Shown here: positions 53,454 to 62,086 of the stretch, piece by piece
How positions within the stretch are numbered: the stretch's first letter is position 1
How the letters are laid out: every line of letters starts with the position of its first letter
NCBI GenBank assembly: GCA_963742405.1
Contig: CAVUMB010000005.1
Span: 620,001-684,000 of the forward strand
DNA: 64,000 nucleotides
From: JAGVSR01 sp963742405
GTDB taxonomy: Bacteria; Pseudomonadota; Alphaproteobacteria; Rhizobiales; Hyphomicrobiaceae
Direction: 5' to 3'
The notes under the pieces: model-generated
What the model was told of the DNA's origin: nothing
Database searches by the model: none
What the model saw: the letters and a program-made list of their open reading frames with translations, nothing else
Program-made: the position numbers and the translations under genes

Positions 53454-54045
53454 ATGAAATTAATCAACCTGATCGCTATCGCCGGCCTGACGGCCACCGC
53501 CGCCGTGGCGCAGGAACCCACCTATCAGAAGGACCCCGGCGCCACCAACCGCACCGGCACCGGCGAAGCTCAGCCGGCAAATGCGAAAGCCAGCAAGGCG
53601 ACGCAAGAGTTCACAATGAACGCTGCATCGGGAAATATGCTCGAAGTGGAAACGAGCCGCATCGCTCTGCAAAAATCACAAAATCAGGACGTGAAATCTT
53701 TCGCGCAGATGATGGTCGACGATCACACGAAGGTCGGCGAACAGATGAAATCGACGCTGCAGACCGCCGGTCTCCCCGCACCTGCAGATAAATTGACACC
53801 GAAGCACAAGGATATGGTCGACAAGCTCAATCAAGCCCCAGTCGGCAAGTTCGACAGTCAGTATGTAGCGGTCCAGATCAAAGCGCACGACGAAGCCATC
53901 AATCTGTTTTCGCGCTACGCAAAGAGCGGCGACAACAAAGAACTCCAACAGTTCGCTGCCGAACACGTTGCCATCTCTTGAGAAGCACCAGACGATGATC
54001 GAGGACCTGAAATCGAAGGTCGTCGGCGGCAGCGCCACCCAGTAA
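53454..54045 (+). pseudogene. exported DUF4142 protein, frame-shifted at the end
   Basis: Periplasmic ferritin-like-fold protein of the DUF4142 family: MKLINLIAIAGLTATAAVAQ is a signal peptide, followed by SKATQEFTMNAASGNMLEVE and SFAQMMVDDHTKVGEQMKST, typical of the family. The frame as read ends at AAEHVAIS (stop 53981). An extra G at 53967 in CACGTTG appears to be at fault: without it the frame reads AEHLPSLEKHQTMIEDLKSK to a stop at 54045, the normal end. It lacks about 26 residues as it stands. Terminator at 54067. Confidence 0.82.
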
Positions 54046-54066
54046 CCCATTCGATTAAACAGAAAG

Positions 54067-54102
54067 TGGCTCGACCAGCACAGGCTGATCGAGCCATTTT
54101 TT
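54067..54102 (+). terminator. rho-independent terminator of the DUF4142 gene
   Basis: TGGCTCGA and TCGAGCCA arms with inner CAG/CTG pairing, followed by TTTTTT. Overlaps the end of the neighbouring minus-strand gene. Confidence 0.85.
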
Positions 54103-55127
54103 AAGTCCCGGAATGAGAACACTGCGAGCTGAACGATCCGACTGACCGACCTACGACTTCGATCGCGACTTGACGGAAGATATGTCCCGCTTTCGCCGTG
54201 CACCGGTCACGCTCGTGCCGGCGACCTTCCCAGACTGTGAAATCGTCAACAAACGTCCGCCGCTCTTCCATCAGCCACGACCGGAACGCCTGCGCCGGTT
54301 TTGACAGCCGCGCCCCGCGTGGCATGCACGAAGTAATAACCCGCCGGCGTGATGGCGATGTCGAACGGCCTCACGAGGCGACCCGCCATCAAGGCATCAC
54401 CGGCTTGCACATCGTCCGCCAGCGCAATGCCGCTACCGGACTCGGCCGCGGCAATCGCCATCTCGCCACGCACTTGCGTTCCACCGAGCGCGGCCGGCAC
54501 CGTCACGCCCGCTGCCGCAAACCAGCCTAACCAGTAATCGTGCCGGTCTTCGCGGATGAGGGGTGCGTCGGTCAATCCTTCCGGCCCGACGATCTCCGCT
54601 CCGGCCCACATTTTCGGGCTGCAGACTGGCCCGATACGCGCGTCAAACAGCAACTCGGCCGCGACGCCTTTCCAATCACCACCGCCATAGCGAACGCCGA
54701 TGTCCGCTTCACCCTTGGAGTAATCGACGAGTTTGTATTCGGATCGATGACGAGTTCGATATCAGGGTGCGCGCCAAGAAACCTCTTGAGACGCGGGACC
54801 AGCCACAGCGCGGCAAACGCCACGTCACAGGAAACAACGAGCTGCTTCGACTTGCCCGGCAGATCGAAACGATCGACGGCGGCGGCGAGCCGATCGAACG
54901 CGTCGGTCAAATCGGCAGCGAACGCGCACCCCTCGTTCGTCAGTGTCACGCCCCGCCCCGTCCGGTGAAATAGCTTGGCGCCGAGCCAGGATTTCCAGTT
55001 CGCGAACGTGCCGGCTGATCGCCGCCTGCGCGACGTTGAGTTCAACCGACGCCAGCGTCAGGCTACCGTTGCGTGCGGCCGCCTCGAACGCCCGCAATGC
55101 ATTCAGCGATGGAAGCCTTCGCACCAT
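54101..55127 (-). pseudogene. GcvA-type LysR regulator with three frame changes
   Basis: LysR-family transcription factor, GcvA/glycine-cleavage activator branch. Segment 1 MVRRLPSLNALRAFEAAARN with NVAQAAISRHVRELE; segment 2 SWLGAKLFHRTGRGVTLTNE and VVSCDVAFAALWLVPRLKRF; segment 3 YKLVDYSKGEADIGVRYGGG to PAGYYFVHATRG; segment 4 ARLSKPAQAFRSWLMEERRT. Breaks fall at 54992-54994 (AAA where AA is needed), near 54740-54755 (one base missing) and 54313-54316 (GGGG where GGG is needed). The C-terminal end is uncertain. Divergent from a small frame at 55227. Confidence 0.72.
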
Positions 55128-55226
55128 GGAACTCACAACTTCTTGTTATGGGCACATCCTAGCAATGCTGTTTGTTCATAGTCAAAAACACGCGCAACGT
55201 CTCGCATGCCAACGGGAGACGTCACC

Positions 55227-55355
55227 ATGTTCCACGCAATCGAAATGCTCGTCGAGACGATCGAGCGACTGTTGTTTCGCCGGGAACGCGGCTCACCATC
55301 GAACAGTGACGATGAGCCGGTCCTATCAGTCGCGCTTAGCGCTCGAACCGCTTGA
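55227..55355 (+). CDS. possible 42-residue protein
   Basis: ATG 55227 is behind GGGAG at about eight bases. Product MFHAIEMLVETIERLLFRRE, then RGSPSNSDDEPV and ALSARTA: an amphipathic helix and an acidic tail. It overlaps the end of ettA by 20 bases. Divergent from the LysR gene. No family recognised. Confidence 0.35.
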   Translation: MFHAIEMLVETIERLLFRRERGSPSNSDDEPVLSVALSARTA

Positions 55356-56997
55356 ATTTGATGCGATGCGGTTCGACGGCGGCGTCGCCGAGGCGGCGTT
55401 TTTTATCGTCTTCATAGGCTTCGAAGTTGCCTTCGAACCACTCGACATGGCTATCGCCTTCGAAAGCCAGAATGTGTGTCGCGAGGCGATCGAGGAAGAA
55501 GCGATCGTGTGAGATCACCACCGCGCAACCGGGAAAGTCTTCCAGTGCCGATTCCAGCGCGCCCAGCGTCTCGGTATCCAGATCGTTCGTCGGTTCGTCG
55601 AGAAGGAGCAGGTTGCCGCCCTCTTTTAACATCTTGGCCAGGTGCACGCGGTTGCGCTCTCCGCCGGAGAGAAGACCGACTTTCTTTTGCTGGTCCGGCC
55701 CCTTGAAGTTGAACCAACCGCAATAAGCCCGGCTTGGTATCTCGCGCTTGTCGCCATACTTCATGATGTCGAGGCCGCCCGAGATCTCCTCCCAGACAGT
55801 TTTGCTGTCGTCCAGGTGATCACGGCTTTGATCGACATACGACAGCTTGACGGTCGGCCCGAGCTTGATCGAACCGGTGTCGGGCTGCTCCTTGCCCGTC
55901 AGCATCTTGAACAGGGTCGTCTTGCCGGCGCCGTTCGGGCCGATGACCCCGACAATTCCGCCGGGCGGAAGCTTGAACGACAAGTCATCGATCAGCAGCC
56001 GATCTCCGAACGCCTTCGTGAGATTGTCCACCTCCACGACCATGTCGCCGAGCCGTGGCCCTTCTGCGATCGAGAAGGTGGCCTTGCCTGTCTCCTCGCG
56101 CCCCGACTGCTCCACGAGCTTGTTGAAATTCGTGATACGCGCTTTCGACTTGGCCTGACGCGCCTTGGGTGAGGATCGGATCCACTCGAGTTCGCGCGAG
56201 ATCGCCTTCTGTCGGCCCTCCTCAGCCGCCTTCTCCGCTTCCTGCCGTTTGGCCTTCTGCTCAAGCCAGCTTGAGTAGTTGCCCTTGTAGGGCACACCTT
56301 GGCCGCGATCGAGTTCGAGCGTCCAGTCGGTGAGGTTGTCGAGGAAGTAGCGGTCATGCGTGACGAGGATGACGCATCCTGTGTAGTCCTTCAGGAAGCG
56401 TTCCAGCCACGCGACGGATTCCGCGTCGAGATGGTTCGTAGGCTCGTCGAGCAGCAGAATGTCCGGCTTCGACAGCAGCAGCCGCGTCAGCGCGACACGC
56501 CGCTTTTCGCCGCCCGAAAGTTTCGTCACCGCCGCGTCCCCCGGCGGACACCGCAAGGCATCGAGCGCCTGCTCGACCTGCGTATCGAGATCCCACAGGT
56601 TCATGGCGTCGATCTGATCTTGCAGCGCCGTCATCTCGTCGGCCGTCTCGTCCGTGTAATTGGCCGCGATTTCATTGTATCGATCGAGGATCGCCTTCTT
56701 CTCGGCCACGCCCTCCATGGCGTTGCCGAGCACGTCCTTGCTCGTATCGAGATCCGGCTCCTGCGGCAGGTAGCCGACTTTGACGCCGTCCGCAGCCCTT
56801 GCCTCGCCGACGAAATCATCCGTTACGCCGGCCATGATCTTCAACAGCGTCGACTTGCCCGCTCCGTTGAGGCCGACGACGCCGATCTTGGCCCCCGGCA
56901 GAAACGACAGCGAAATGTCCTTCAAAACCTGTTTGCCGCCGGGGTACGATTTGGACAGCTTGTGCATGTGGTAGACGTACTGATGGGCCGCAGCCAT
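55336..56997 (-). CDS. ettA: energy-dependent translational throttle protein
   Basis: ABC-F ATPase that binds the ribosomal E site and gates translation by cell energy. ATG 56997 gives MAAAHQYVYHMHKLSKSYPG and 553 residues, the EttA norm; longer frames to 57255 are rejected. Two ATPase cassettes: Walker A GLNGAGKSTLLK and GPNGAGKTTLFK; signatures LSGGEKRRVAL and LSGGERNRVHLAKM; Walker B LLLDEPTNHLDAESVAWLER and LLLDEPTNDLDTETLGAL. The inter-cassette arm carries SPKARQAKSKARI. Confidence 0.95.
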   Translation of the reverse strand: MAAAHQYVYHMHKLSKSYPGGKQVLKDISLSFLPGAKIGVVGLNGAGKSTLLKIMAGVTDDFVGEARAADGVKVGYLPQEPDLDTSKDVLGNAMEGVAEKKAILDRYNEIAANYTDETADEMTALQDQIDAMNLWDLDTQVEQALDALRCPPGDAAVTKLSGGEKRRVALTRLLLSKPDILLLDEPTNHLDAESVAWLERFLKDYTGCVILVTHDRYFLDNLTDWTLELDRGQGVPYKGNYSSWLEQKAKRQEAEKAAEEGRQKAISRELEWIRSSPKARQAKSKARITNFNKLVEQSGREETGKATFSIAEGPRLGDMVVEVDNLTKAFGDRLLIDDLSFKLPPGGIVGVIGPNGAGKTTLFKMLTGKEQPDTGSIKLGPTVKLSYVDQSRDHLDDSKTVWEEISGGLDIMKYGDKREIPSRAYCGWFNFKGPDQQKKVGLLSGGERNRVHLAKMLKEGGNLLLLDEPTNDLDTETLGALESALEDFPGCAVVISHDRFFLDRLATHILAFEGDSHVEWFEGNFEAYEDDKKRRLGDAAVEPHRIKFKRFER

Positions 56998-57091
56998 GGA
57001 AGGCGCCTCTTTGCTGGGTTCGCGCTGATTGGAATTGGTGTGCTTTCTAGCCGAACCCGCGACCGGGCTCAACAGACAGGGAGCCGCTGCA

Positions 57092-57787
57092 TCAGCCGAG
57101 GTTCGATACGCCCGTGAAGAAGTAGCGGCCAAGGCCGATCGTAAATATGAACACGCCCCAGATCGTATGTTCGAGGAACACTGCCCAGAACGATCGTGTT
57201 TCCGCGTAGCGCGCGGCAAACAGGCACCCGCCGAACACAGTGGCGATGACCGCAAACGGTTGCCCGATCACGATATGTCCGAAGCCGAACAGAAGTCCGT
57301 TAAGAGCGATTGCCAGGCCCTGGCGATCTGCGAACAACGGCCCGTATCGGTGAAAGTAGAACGTTCGGTAGACGAACTCCTGCGTGGCGACCGAGAAAAA
57401 CGGATAAGCGAGCACCACAAGGAGCCAAAGCTCGGGACGGTTGCGCGGAAATTCAAAGAGCCAATCGGGATGCGTGTCCTTGAGCCACGCAAAGACCCCG
57501 AGGCCGCCCACGGCGAAGACGGCCAGAATGGACAACAGCGTTCGCCAGCCAAAGCCGCGCCCAAGCTCCTTTTTCAACGCGAACGTGGGATCGAGCGCCA
57601 GAATTCCGACCACCACGACGAGCACCGGAATGAGCGCGACAAAGAGCGGGACGCGCGCTTCGTGCACCGCCCAATCCATGGCGAGGGGAGCGGCGATGAA
57701 AAGCAAAGACAGTTCCGCCACGAGCCAAACCCGGCGCGGCCCGGTCAGCTCCAGCTGCCTCAGCGTTCCACCCGCCGCGACCGGCAC
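57092..57787 (-). CDS. CPBP-family intramembrane glutamic endopeptidase
   Basis: A membrane protease of the CAAX/CPBP family, about 231 residues with six to seven helices. Motif 1 is FFSVATQEFVYRTFYFHRYG (Q-E instead of the usual EE), motif 2 GLLFGFGHIVIGQPF with the histidine, motif 3 FLEHTIWGVFIFT. I start it at GTG 57787, four bases after the upstream stop; upstream codons to 57907 overlap the metallopeptidase gene. Substrate unknown. Confidence 0.8.
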   Translation of the reverse strand: MPVAAGGTLRQLELTGPRRVWLVAELSLLFIAAPLAMDWAVHEARVPLFVALIPVLVVVVGILALDPTFALKKELGRGFGWRTLLSILAVFAVGGLGVFAWLKDTHPDWLFEFPRNRPELWLLVVLAYPFFSVATQEFVYRTFYFHRYGPLFADRQGLAIALNGLLFGFGHIVIGQPFAVIATVFGGCLFAARYAETRSFWAVFLEHTIWGVFIFTIGLGRYFFTGVSNLG

Positions 57788-57791
57788 GCGC

Positions 57792-58748
57792 TTAGAGATC
57801 GTCGGTGTTGAAGGTATCGCAGGCTTGCATCTTGCCCGACTTGTAGCCGTTGGTGAACCAGCGCATGCGCTGTTCGGCCGATCCATGCGTGAACGCGTCG
57901 GGCACAACGTGACCCTGTGTCTTCTTCTGGATCATATCGTCGCCGATGGCGTTCGCCGCCCGCAGACCTTCCTCGATATCGCCCTGCTCCAACCGGTTGT
58001 TGAGCTGATGATTTAAGTTCGCCCAAACTCCAGCGAGGCAATCGGCCTGCAACTCCATGCGAACCTGGATGGCGTTGGACTCACGTTCGTTCATGCGCTG
58101 TTTCAAGTCTTGGACCTTCTCCGCAATGCCGAGCAGCAGCTGAACATGATGCCCAACCTCGTGCGCCACGACATACGCCTGCGCAAAGTCCCCCGGCGCA
58201 TTGAAGCGCCGCTTCAATTCGTCATAGAAAGCCAGGTCGATATAGATCTTCTGGTCGATTGGGCAATAGAACGGACCCATCTGCGTCTGCCCGACGCCGC
58301 ACGCGGTCCGCGTGCCGCCCGAGAAGATGACGAGCTGCGGCTCTTTGTAATTCTCGCCGAAGCTCTGGAAGACTTTGTTCCAGACCTGCTCGGTATCGGC
58401 CAGAACGCGGCCGATAAACACCTTCATCTCATCGTTCGACGCGGTTGATGTGCGGCCCTCGCCAGGAAGACCCGGAATGTTCGGACCTGCGCTCGGACGT
58501 TGCGTTGTCTCCTGCTGCGGAAGCTGAATGTTGGGGAAGTTGGCACCGCCCCCGCCGGTCAGGATGTCGAGCGGATTGATCCCGAACAGCAGCATGATGG
58601 CACCGATGATGAGGAGCGACGTCAGGCTCATCCCACCGCGTCCGCCGATCGGGATCTGAAATCCGCCGGGCATGCCGCCGAAACCGCCGCCCTGGCCGCG
58701 ACGATCCTCGACGTTCTTGCTTTCCTGATCTTTGTCGTCGTAGCGCAT
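57792..58748 (-). CDS. neutral zinc metallopeptidase (YpfJ family)
   Basis: A 318-residue membrane-anchored protease. ATG 58748 starts MRYDDKDQESKNVEDRRGQG; a Gly-rich head and one helix MSLTSLLIIGAIMLLFGINP precede the domain. The zinc motif is AYVVAHEVGHHVQLLLG and the third ligand is in RMELQADCLAGVWAN. The ending THGSAEQRMRWFTNGYKSG is typical. Just upstream of the CPBP protease gene on the same strand. Confidence 0.93.
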   Translation of the reverse strand: MRYDDKDQESKNVEDRRGQGGGFGGMPGGFQIPIGGRGGMSLTSLLIIGAIMLLFGINPLDILTGGGGANFPNIQLPQQETTQRPSAGPNIPGLPGEGRTSTASNDEMKVFIGRVLADTEQVWNKVFQSFGENYKEPQLVIFSGGTRTACGVGQTQMGPFYCPIDQKIYIDLAFYDELKRRFNAPGDFAQAYVVAHEVGHHVQLLLGIAEKVQDLKQRMNERESNAIQVRMELQADCLAGVWANLNHQLNNRLEQGDIEEGLRAANAIGDDMIQKKTQGHVVPDAFTHGSAEQRMRWFTNGYKSGKMQACDTFNTDDL

Positions 58749-59030
58749 GCGCTGCCTCTGTCTCTCGGCCGGTGTGCGGCTTGGTCGACACATCCATACT
58801 TTGCCGCGCCGCCTTAGTAAACGCAGGGCTTCGAGCCGAGCGCGGCGCAGGCGAGTTCGTCAATCGAACGGCGCGTGGTGGGAGCATGTCAATGCGCTGC
58901 CACCATGAATGCGACAACGGCGAACGGATCGACCGTGTTCCGCCTTCGCCGAGCCCACATGCGGTATGCTATTGTTTTCCTCGATCGCTGCCAGTCATGC
59001 AGCGCACGTGCCGGGGGAGTCAACAGCGCC

Positions 59031-59234
59031 ATGTTCAACCGACCATTTCTGCCGTTCCGCGTTCGCCCAGTGCGGGAGGTCAAGGTGCGCCCGTCCGCAC
59101 CGCAGGCAGCCGACATCCTCGCGGCCGTGGACACCTTGAAGCCGGTGGCCGTAAAAGCCGAACGCCGATCCATGCGGGCAACGCCGGTCATTGGCGGTGG
59201 CCGCGGCCGGCCAAACGCAACGTCGGAGGACTAG
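59031..59234 (+). CDS. possible 67-residue basic protein
   Basis: ATG 59031 behind GGGGGAG at twelve bases. Product MFNRPFLPFRVRPVREVKVR, then APQAADILAAVDTLKPVAVK and a Gly/Arg tail. Likely soluble or RNA-binding by composition. An upstream start at 58875 is less likely. Family not recognised. Confidence 0.4.
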   Translation: MFNRPFLPFRVRPVREVKVRPSAPQAADILAAVDTLKPVAVKAERRSMRATPVIGGGRGRPNATSED

Positions 59235-59325
59235 CCGGTCGCCAGTGCGCCGTTAACACTTTGTCAACCAACTGCGGTTGAAGCTCCAAGGGTCATATCT
59301 TAATGATTTGCCCGCGAGGCCGGCC

Positions 59326-59823
59326 GTGGACGACCTGGAACCGACCCGAAAGCTGACGTCCTCTCTCAACGACGTCACCAACGACACCGGCCGCGTCGCG
59401 TTCTGCGGCCCCTATGTCATTTCCGCCGTCACCGGCTATCCCGTGAGCAAGGTCGAGCGCGCCATCAATGCCTACCGGGACCTGCCGCCGGACCTGAAAC
59501 ACCGCGTCAAGGGCACCTACGCCGACGAGGTCGAGGCCGCGCTCGCGATCTACGGCTACGCGATGACGCTGAAGGAGAGCTTCACGCACCTGGAGCGCAA
59601 GAAACGCCCGAGCGTGTGGACGTGGATGCAGAAACCACGCAACGCCTGGTCGCACTACATCCTGGCCATTCACAAAGGCAAGGAAGGCCACTGGATCCTG
59701 ATCAAGGGCGTCAAGATGTGCGACACCTTCACGGAAGGTCAGTGGACCTTTGTCTGCGACGGCCCCCACCGCGGCTGCCGCATCATGGAAATTTTCGAGG
59801 TCAAGCGCGCGATCGATTGCTGA
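59326..59823 (+). CDS. cysteine-peptidase-like (C39/papain-like) protein
   Basis: A 165-residue protein. I use GTG 59326, six bases after GAGG; a TTG at 59278 is the far upstream limit. The N-terminal cysteine in RVAFCGPYVISAVTGYP matches the nucleophile of C39-like peptidases, and HYILAIHKGKEGHWILIK supplies a histidine; VKMCDTFTEGQWTFV may hold the aspartate. No signal peptide, so it acts in the cytoplasm or is exported without one. Could also be a phage- or ICE-type protein. Identity tentative. Confidence 0.6.
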   Translation: MDDLEPTRKLTSSLNDVTNDTGRVAFCGPYVISAVTGYPVSKVERAINAYRDLPPDLKHRVKGTYADEVEAALAIYGYAMTLKESFTHLERKKRPSVWTWMQKPRNAWSHYILAIHKGKEGHWILIKGVKMCDTFTEGQWTFVCDGPHRGCRIMEIFEVKRAIDC

Positions 59824-59885
59824 CCGCGTTCGCGGGCCAACACTCGCCCGCTTTCGCGCGCGCATCACTCCCACCGCGAACAGCA

Positions 59886-59915
59886 GAAAGGCCGCCCGGT
59901 GAGGAGCGGCCTTTC
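59886..59915. terminator. rho-independent terminator between convergent genes
   Basis: GAAAGGCCGC, loop CCGGTGAGGA, GCGGCCTTTC. The A and T ends work for both the plus-strand gene ending at 59823 and the porin ending at 59944. Confidence 0.85.
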
Positions 59916-59943
59916 CAAATTTAGGTCGTGTGACGTGATCAGC

Positions 59944-61307
59944 TTAGAAGTTGATCAGACCGCCGACGCCCACGTACTGGAAGTCTTCGACCGCCATACC
60001 CGGCACCAGTCGTTCGACCGTAGTGTCCAGAGACATATGCCGATACTTGACCCATACCGACATGGCGGCCGCGTCAACTTCCTGCACGATACCACCGCCC
60101 CAAAGTTGCATGTCGTCTATGTCGACAGTGCCATTCGCCCGTGACAGCTGCACCACCCAGAGTGTCGGTAATTCCGACGTCTGTCGCGGTACCATCTGCG
60201 TTCATGTACTCACCGTAGAATACGGTGTGACCAAGGGCGGACAAGCGCGAGCGAAGACCAACCTTACCGTACCAGGTTTCGGCGTCCGGAATAGCCGGCT
60301 GACGGTATCGTTCTGCATGTTTCCATAGGCACCGTAAGCGAACAGACCTGTCGGAACGTGCATAACGAAAGCGCCGGCCTGGAAGTACTGGCATGCGATC
60401 GCCGAGACTGTGGTATGCACCGCACCAGTTAGTACGTAGCTCGTCCGTAGTTGACTTCGTTATAGGCGGCGGCAGCAGCCACCTTGAAGCCACCCCATTC
60501 ACCGGCATAGCGAACGGCGACATCCCACATATCGTCTTCGCCCCACGAGGCGCTGGCCGAGAAGCCGCCGAAGGTGGGCGTGTCGTAGCGGACCACGTTC
60601 TGCGTCAGACCGTTGCAGTCACCCCAAGCGCCACCCATGCTGGCGCAGCCGCCCGCAGCGCCGCCCCAAACCGACTGGCGAGATTACCTCCATTGCGATC
60701 GTCCGAACGAAGAAAGCTGTTGACGTCGAACGCCACCCAGTTGGCGGGAACGAGCGAGCCCGAACCGTCAACGAGGATCGCGGTGTTGTCCGAAGCCTGC
60801 GACTGCTTGCCGACGCGACACCTTGCCGAGCTGGTCGGACTTGACGAACCAGTAGGACTGCAGCACCTGGATGCCGCCGATTCCGCAGCGGCGTTGCCAG
60901 CTGATAGTAGAGCGGCAGGACCATTCGGCGTGTTCTGGTTCGTCGTCAAGACCGTCTGAGCCGATGGCTTCGATCTGCAGCACGTAACCAGCCGACCAGC
61001 CGGGCGAGATCTGAGCCGAGCCCGTGAACTTCACGTGGCTGCCCAGCGTCGTGCCGAGGTCGTGGACGTAGGTGTTGATCTCGACGCCGTCGTCCCAGAA
61101 CGAGATCTGCTGACCGACCCAACCCGAGACCGTCAGAGACACCTTGCGGTTGCCCTTGCGGGCCGTCGTGGCTTCGAGTTCGGCGATACGCTCCTCGAGA
61201 TCCGCGCAGCAATTCCCCCCAAGGTCTGCTGCCGACGCGCTGGTGATGGACATTCCGCTTGCGAGCAAGCCGGCCGCCACCAGTGCGTAGAGGTTGTGTT
61301 TCTTCAT
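59944..61307 (-). pseudogene. Porin_2-family outer-membrane porin with many frame changes
   Basis: Outer-membrane general porin of the Hyphomicrobiales Porin_2 family. The start is intact: MKKHNLYALVAAGLLASGMS, a signal peptide, ending at SAADLGGNCC, with the coiled ADLEERIAELEATTARKGNR, then VSLTVSGWVGQQISFWDDG. From about 60955 the match moves through at least seven frame changes: LTTNQNTPNGP, GIQVLQSYWFVKSDQLGKVS, VGKQSQASDNTAILVDGSGS, MGGAWGDCNGLTQNVVRYDT, YFQAGAFVMHVPTGLFAYGA, WYGKVGLRSRLSALGHTVFY and MQLWGGGIVQEVDAAAMSVW. It ends in the porin-like VGGLINF. As it stands it is broken. Confidence 0.83.
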
Positions 61308-62086
61308 TTACCTTCTCCCGTCTACTAACTTAAAGAACGGGCGCTTGACGCAACTGCTGCAAACTTCACGCAACGGACGTCACACGCTCAATCTCGACCA
61401 GCGGTCAAAGCCTCGCTCCGAATCACCGCTCAGGGCAGGATACTAAGCAGATCGATCCGCCCGTTTAAACGCCAAACTGCCATTCGACTGTGGATTCCGC
61501 CTCGGATGTTGCGCGATTGTCACGATTAATTTGGCGAGCCCTAAGTATCTGATTAGAATATGTAAAAAGACGATTTCAATACGAAGTCGCCTTGCCGTTC
61601 AATCGGCAAATTCGCTTTGCGCAACACTATCATAAGCACGTCAAACGACTGTCACATTGCACCTTTTCGCCCAGTCGACTGCCCTGCTCATCGTTGTCTC
61701 ACGGCTTTCGTACGCAGCACCACTAGCAATAACCCATTAACGACGTGCGCCATCTTTTTTTGCGCGGCACAACCCCGCCCGCCTTGTTGAAACTTGCAAG
61801 CTTACCGTAAGTTTGCTGCGGCGCAGCATCGTCGGAACCCGTTGAACCAGCATTCGTTGTCTCGAAGGGTCCTCACCGGTCCGGCAATGTCGCCACAATT
61901 TTCGGGTAACAGACCGATGCTGACGATTTCCACCTGCGCCGGGGGGCCAGACTACCAAGGGACCAGACTTCGAAGTCTTAGAGCCGGACAAAACCACGCG
62001 ATCAAGGGTCAGCCGGATCGGCGGGCATTACGGATCGCAGCGGGTTGGTCCTGCGTGCTCTTCTCGCATTCAACCCGACAGACAGC
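61308..62086. other. long intergenic region between the porin and opgG
   Basis: 779 bases between divergent porin and opgG starts. The 61520-61600 part is AT-rich and could hold the porin promoter. Frames at 61737-61997 (minus) and 61794-62090 (plus) look like shadows. A palindrome lies at 61796. Nothing else seen. Confidence 0.5.
61796..61816. promoter_or_regulatory. 21-base imperfect palindrome with TTACCGTAA core
   Basis: GCAAGCTTAC-C-GTAAGTTTGC, nine of ten pairs matching. It shares the core TTACCGTAA with the palindrome at 41929. Possible regulator site for opgG or the porin. Confidence 0.35.
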
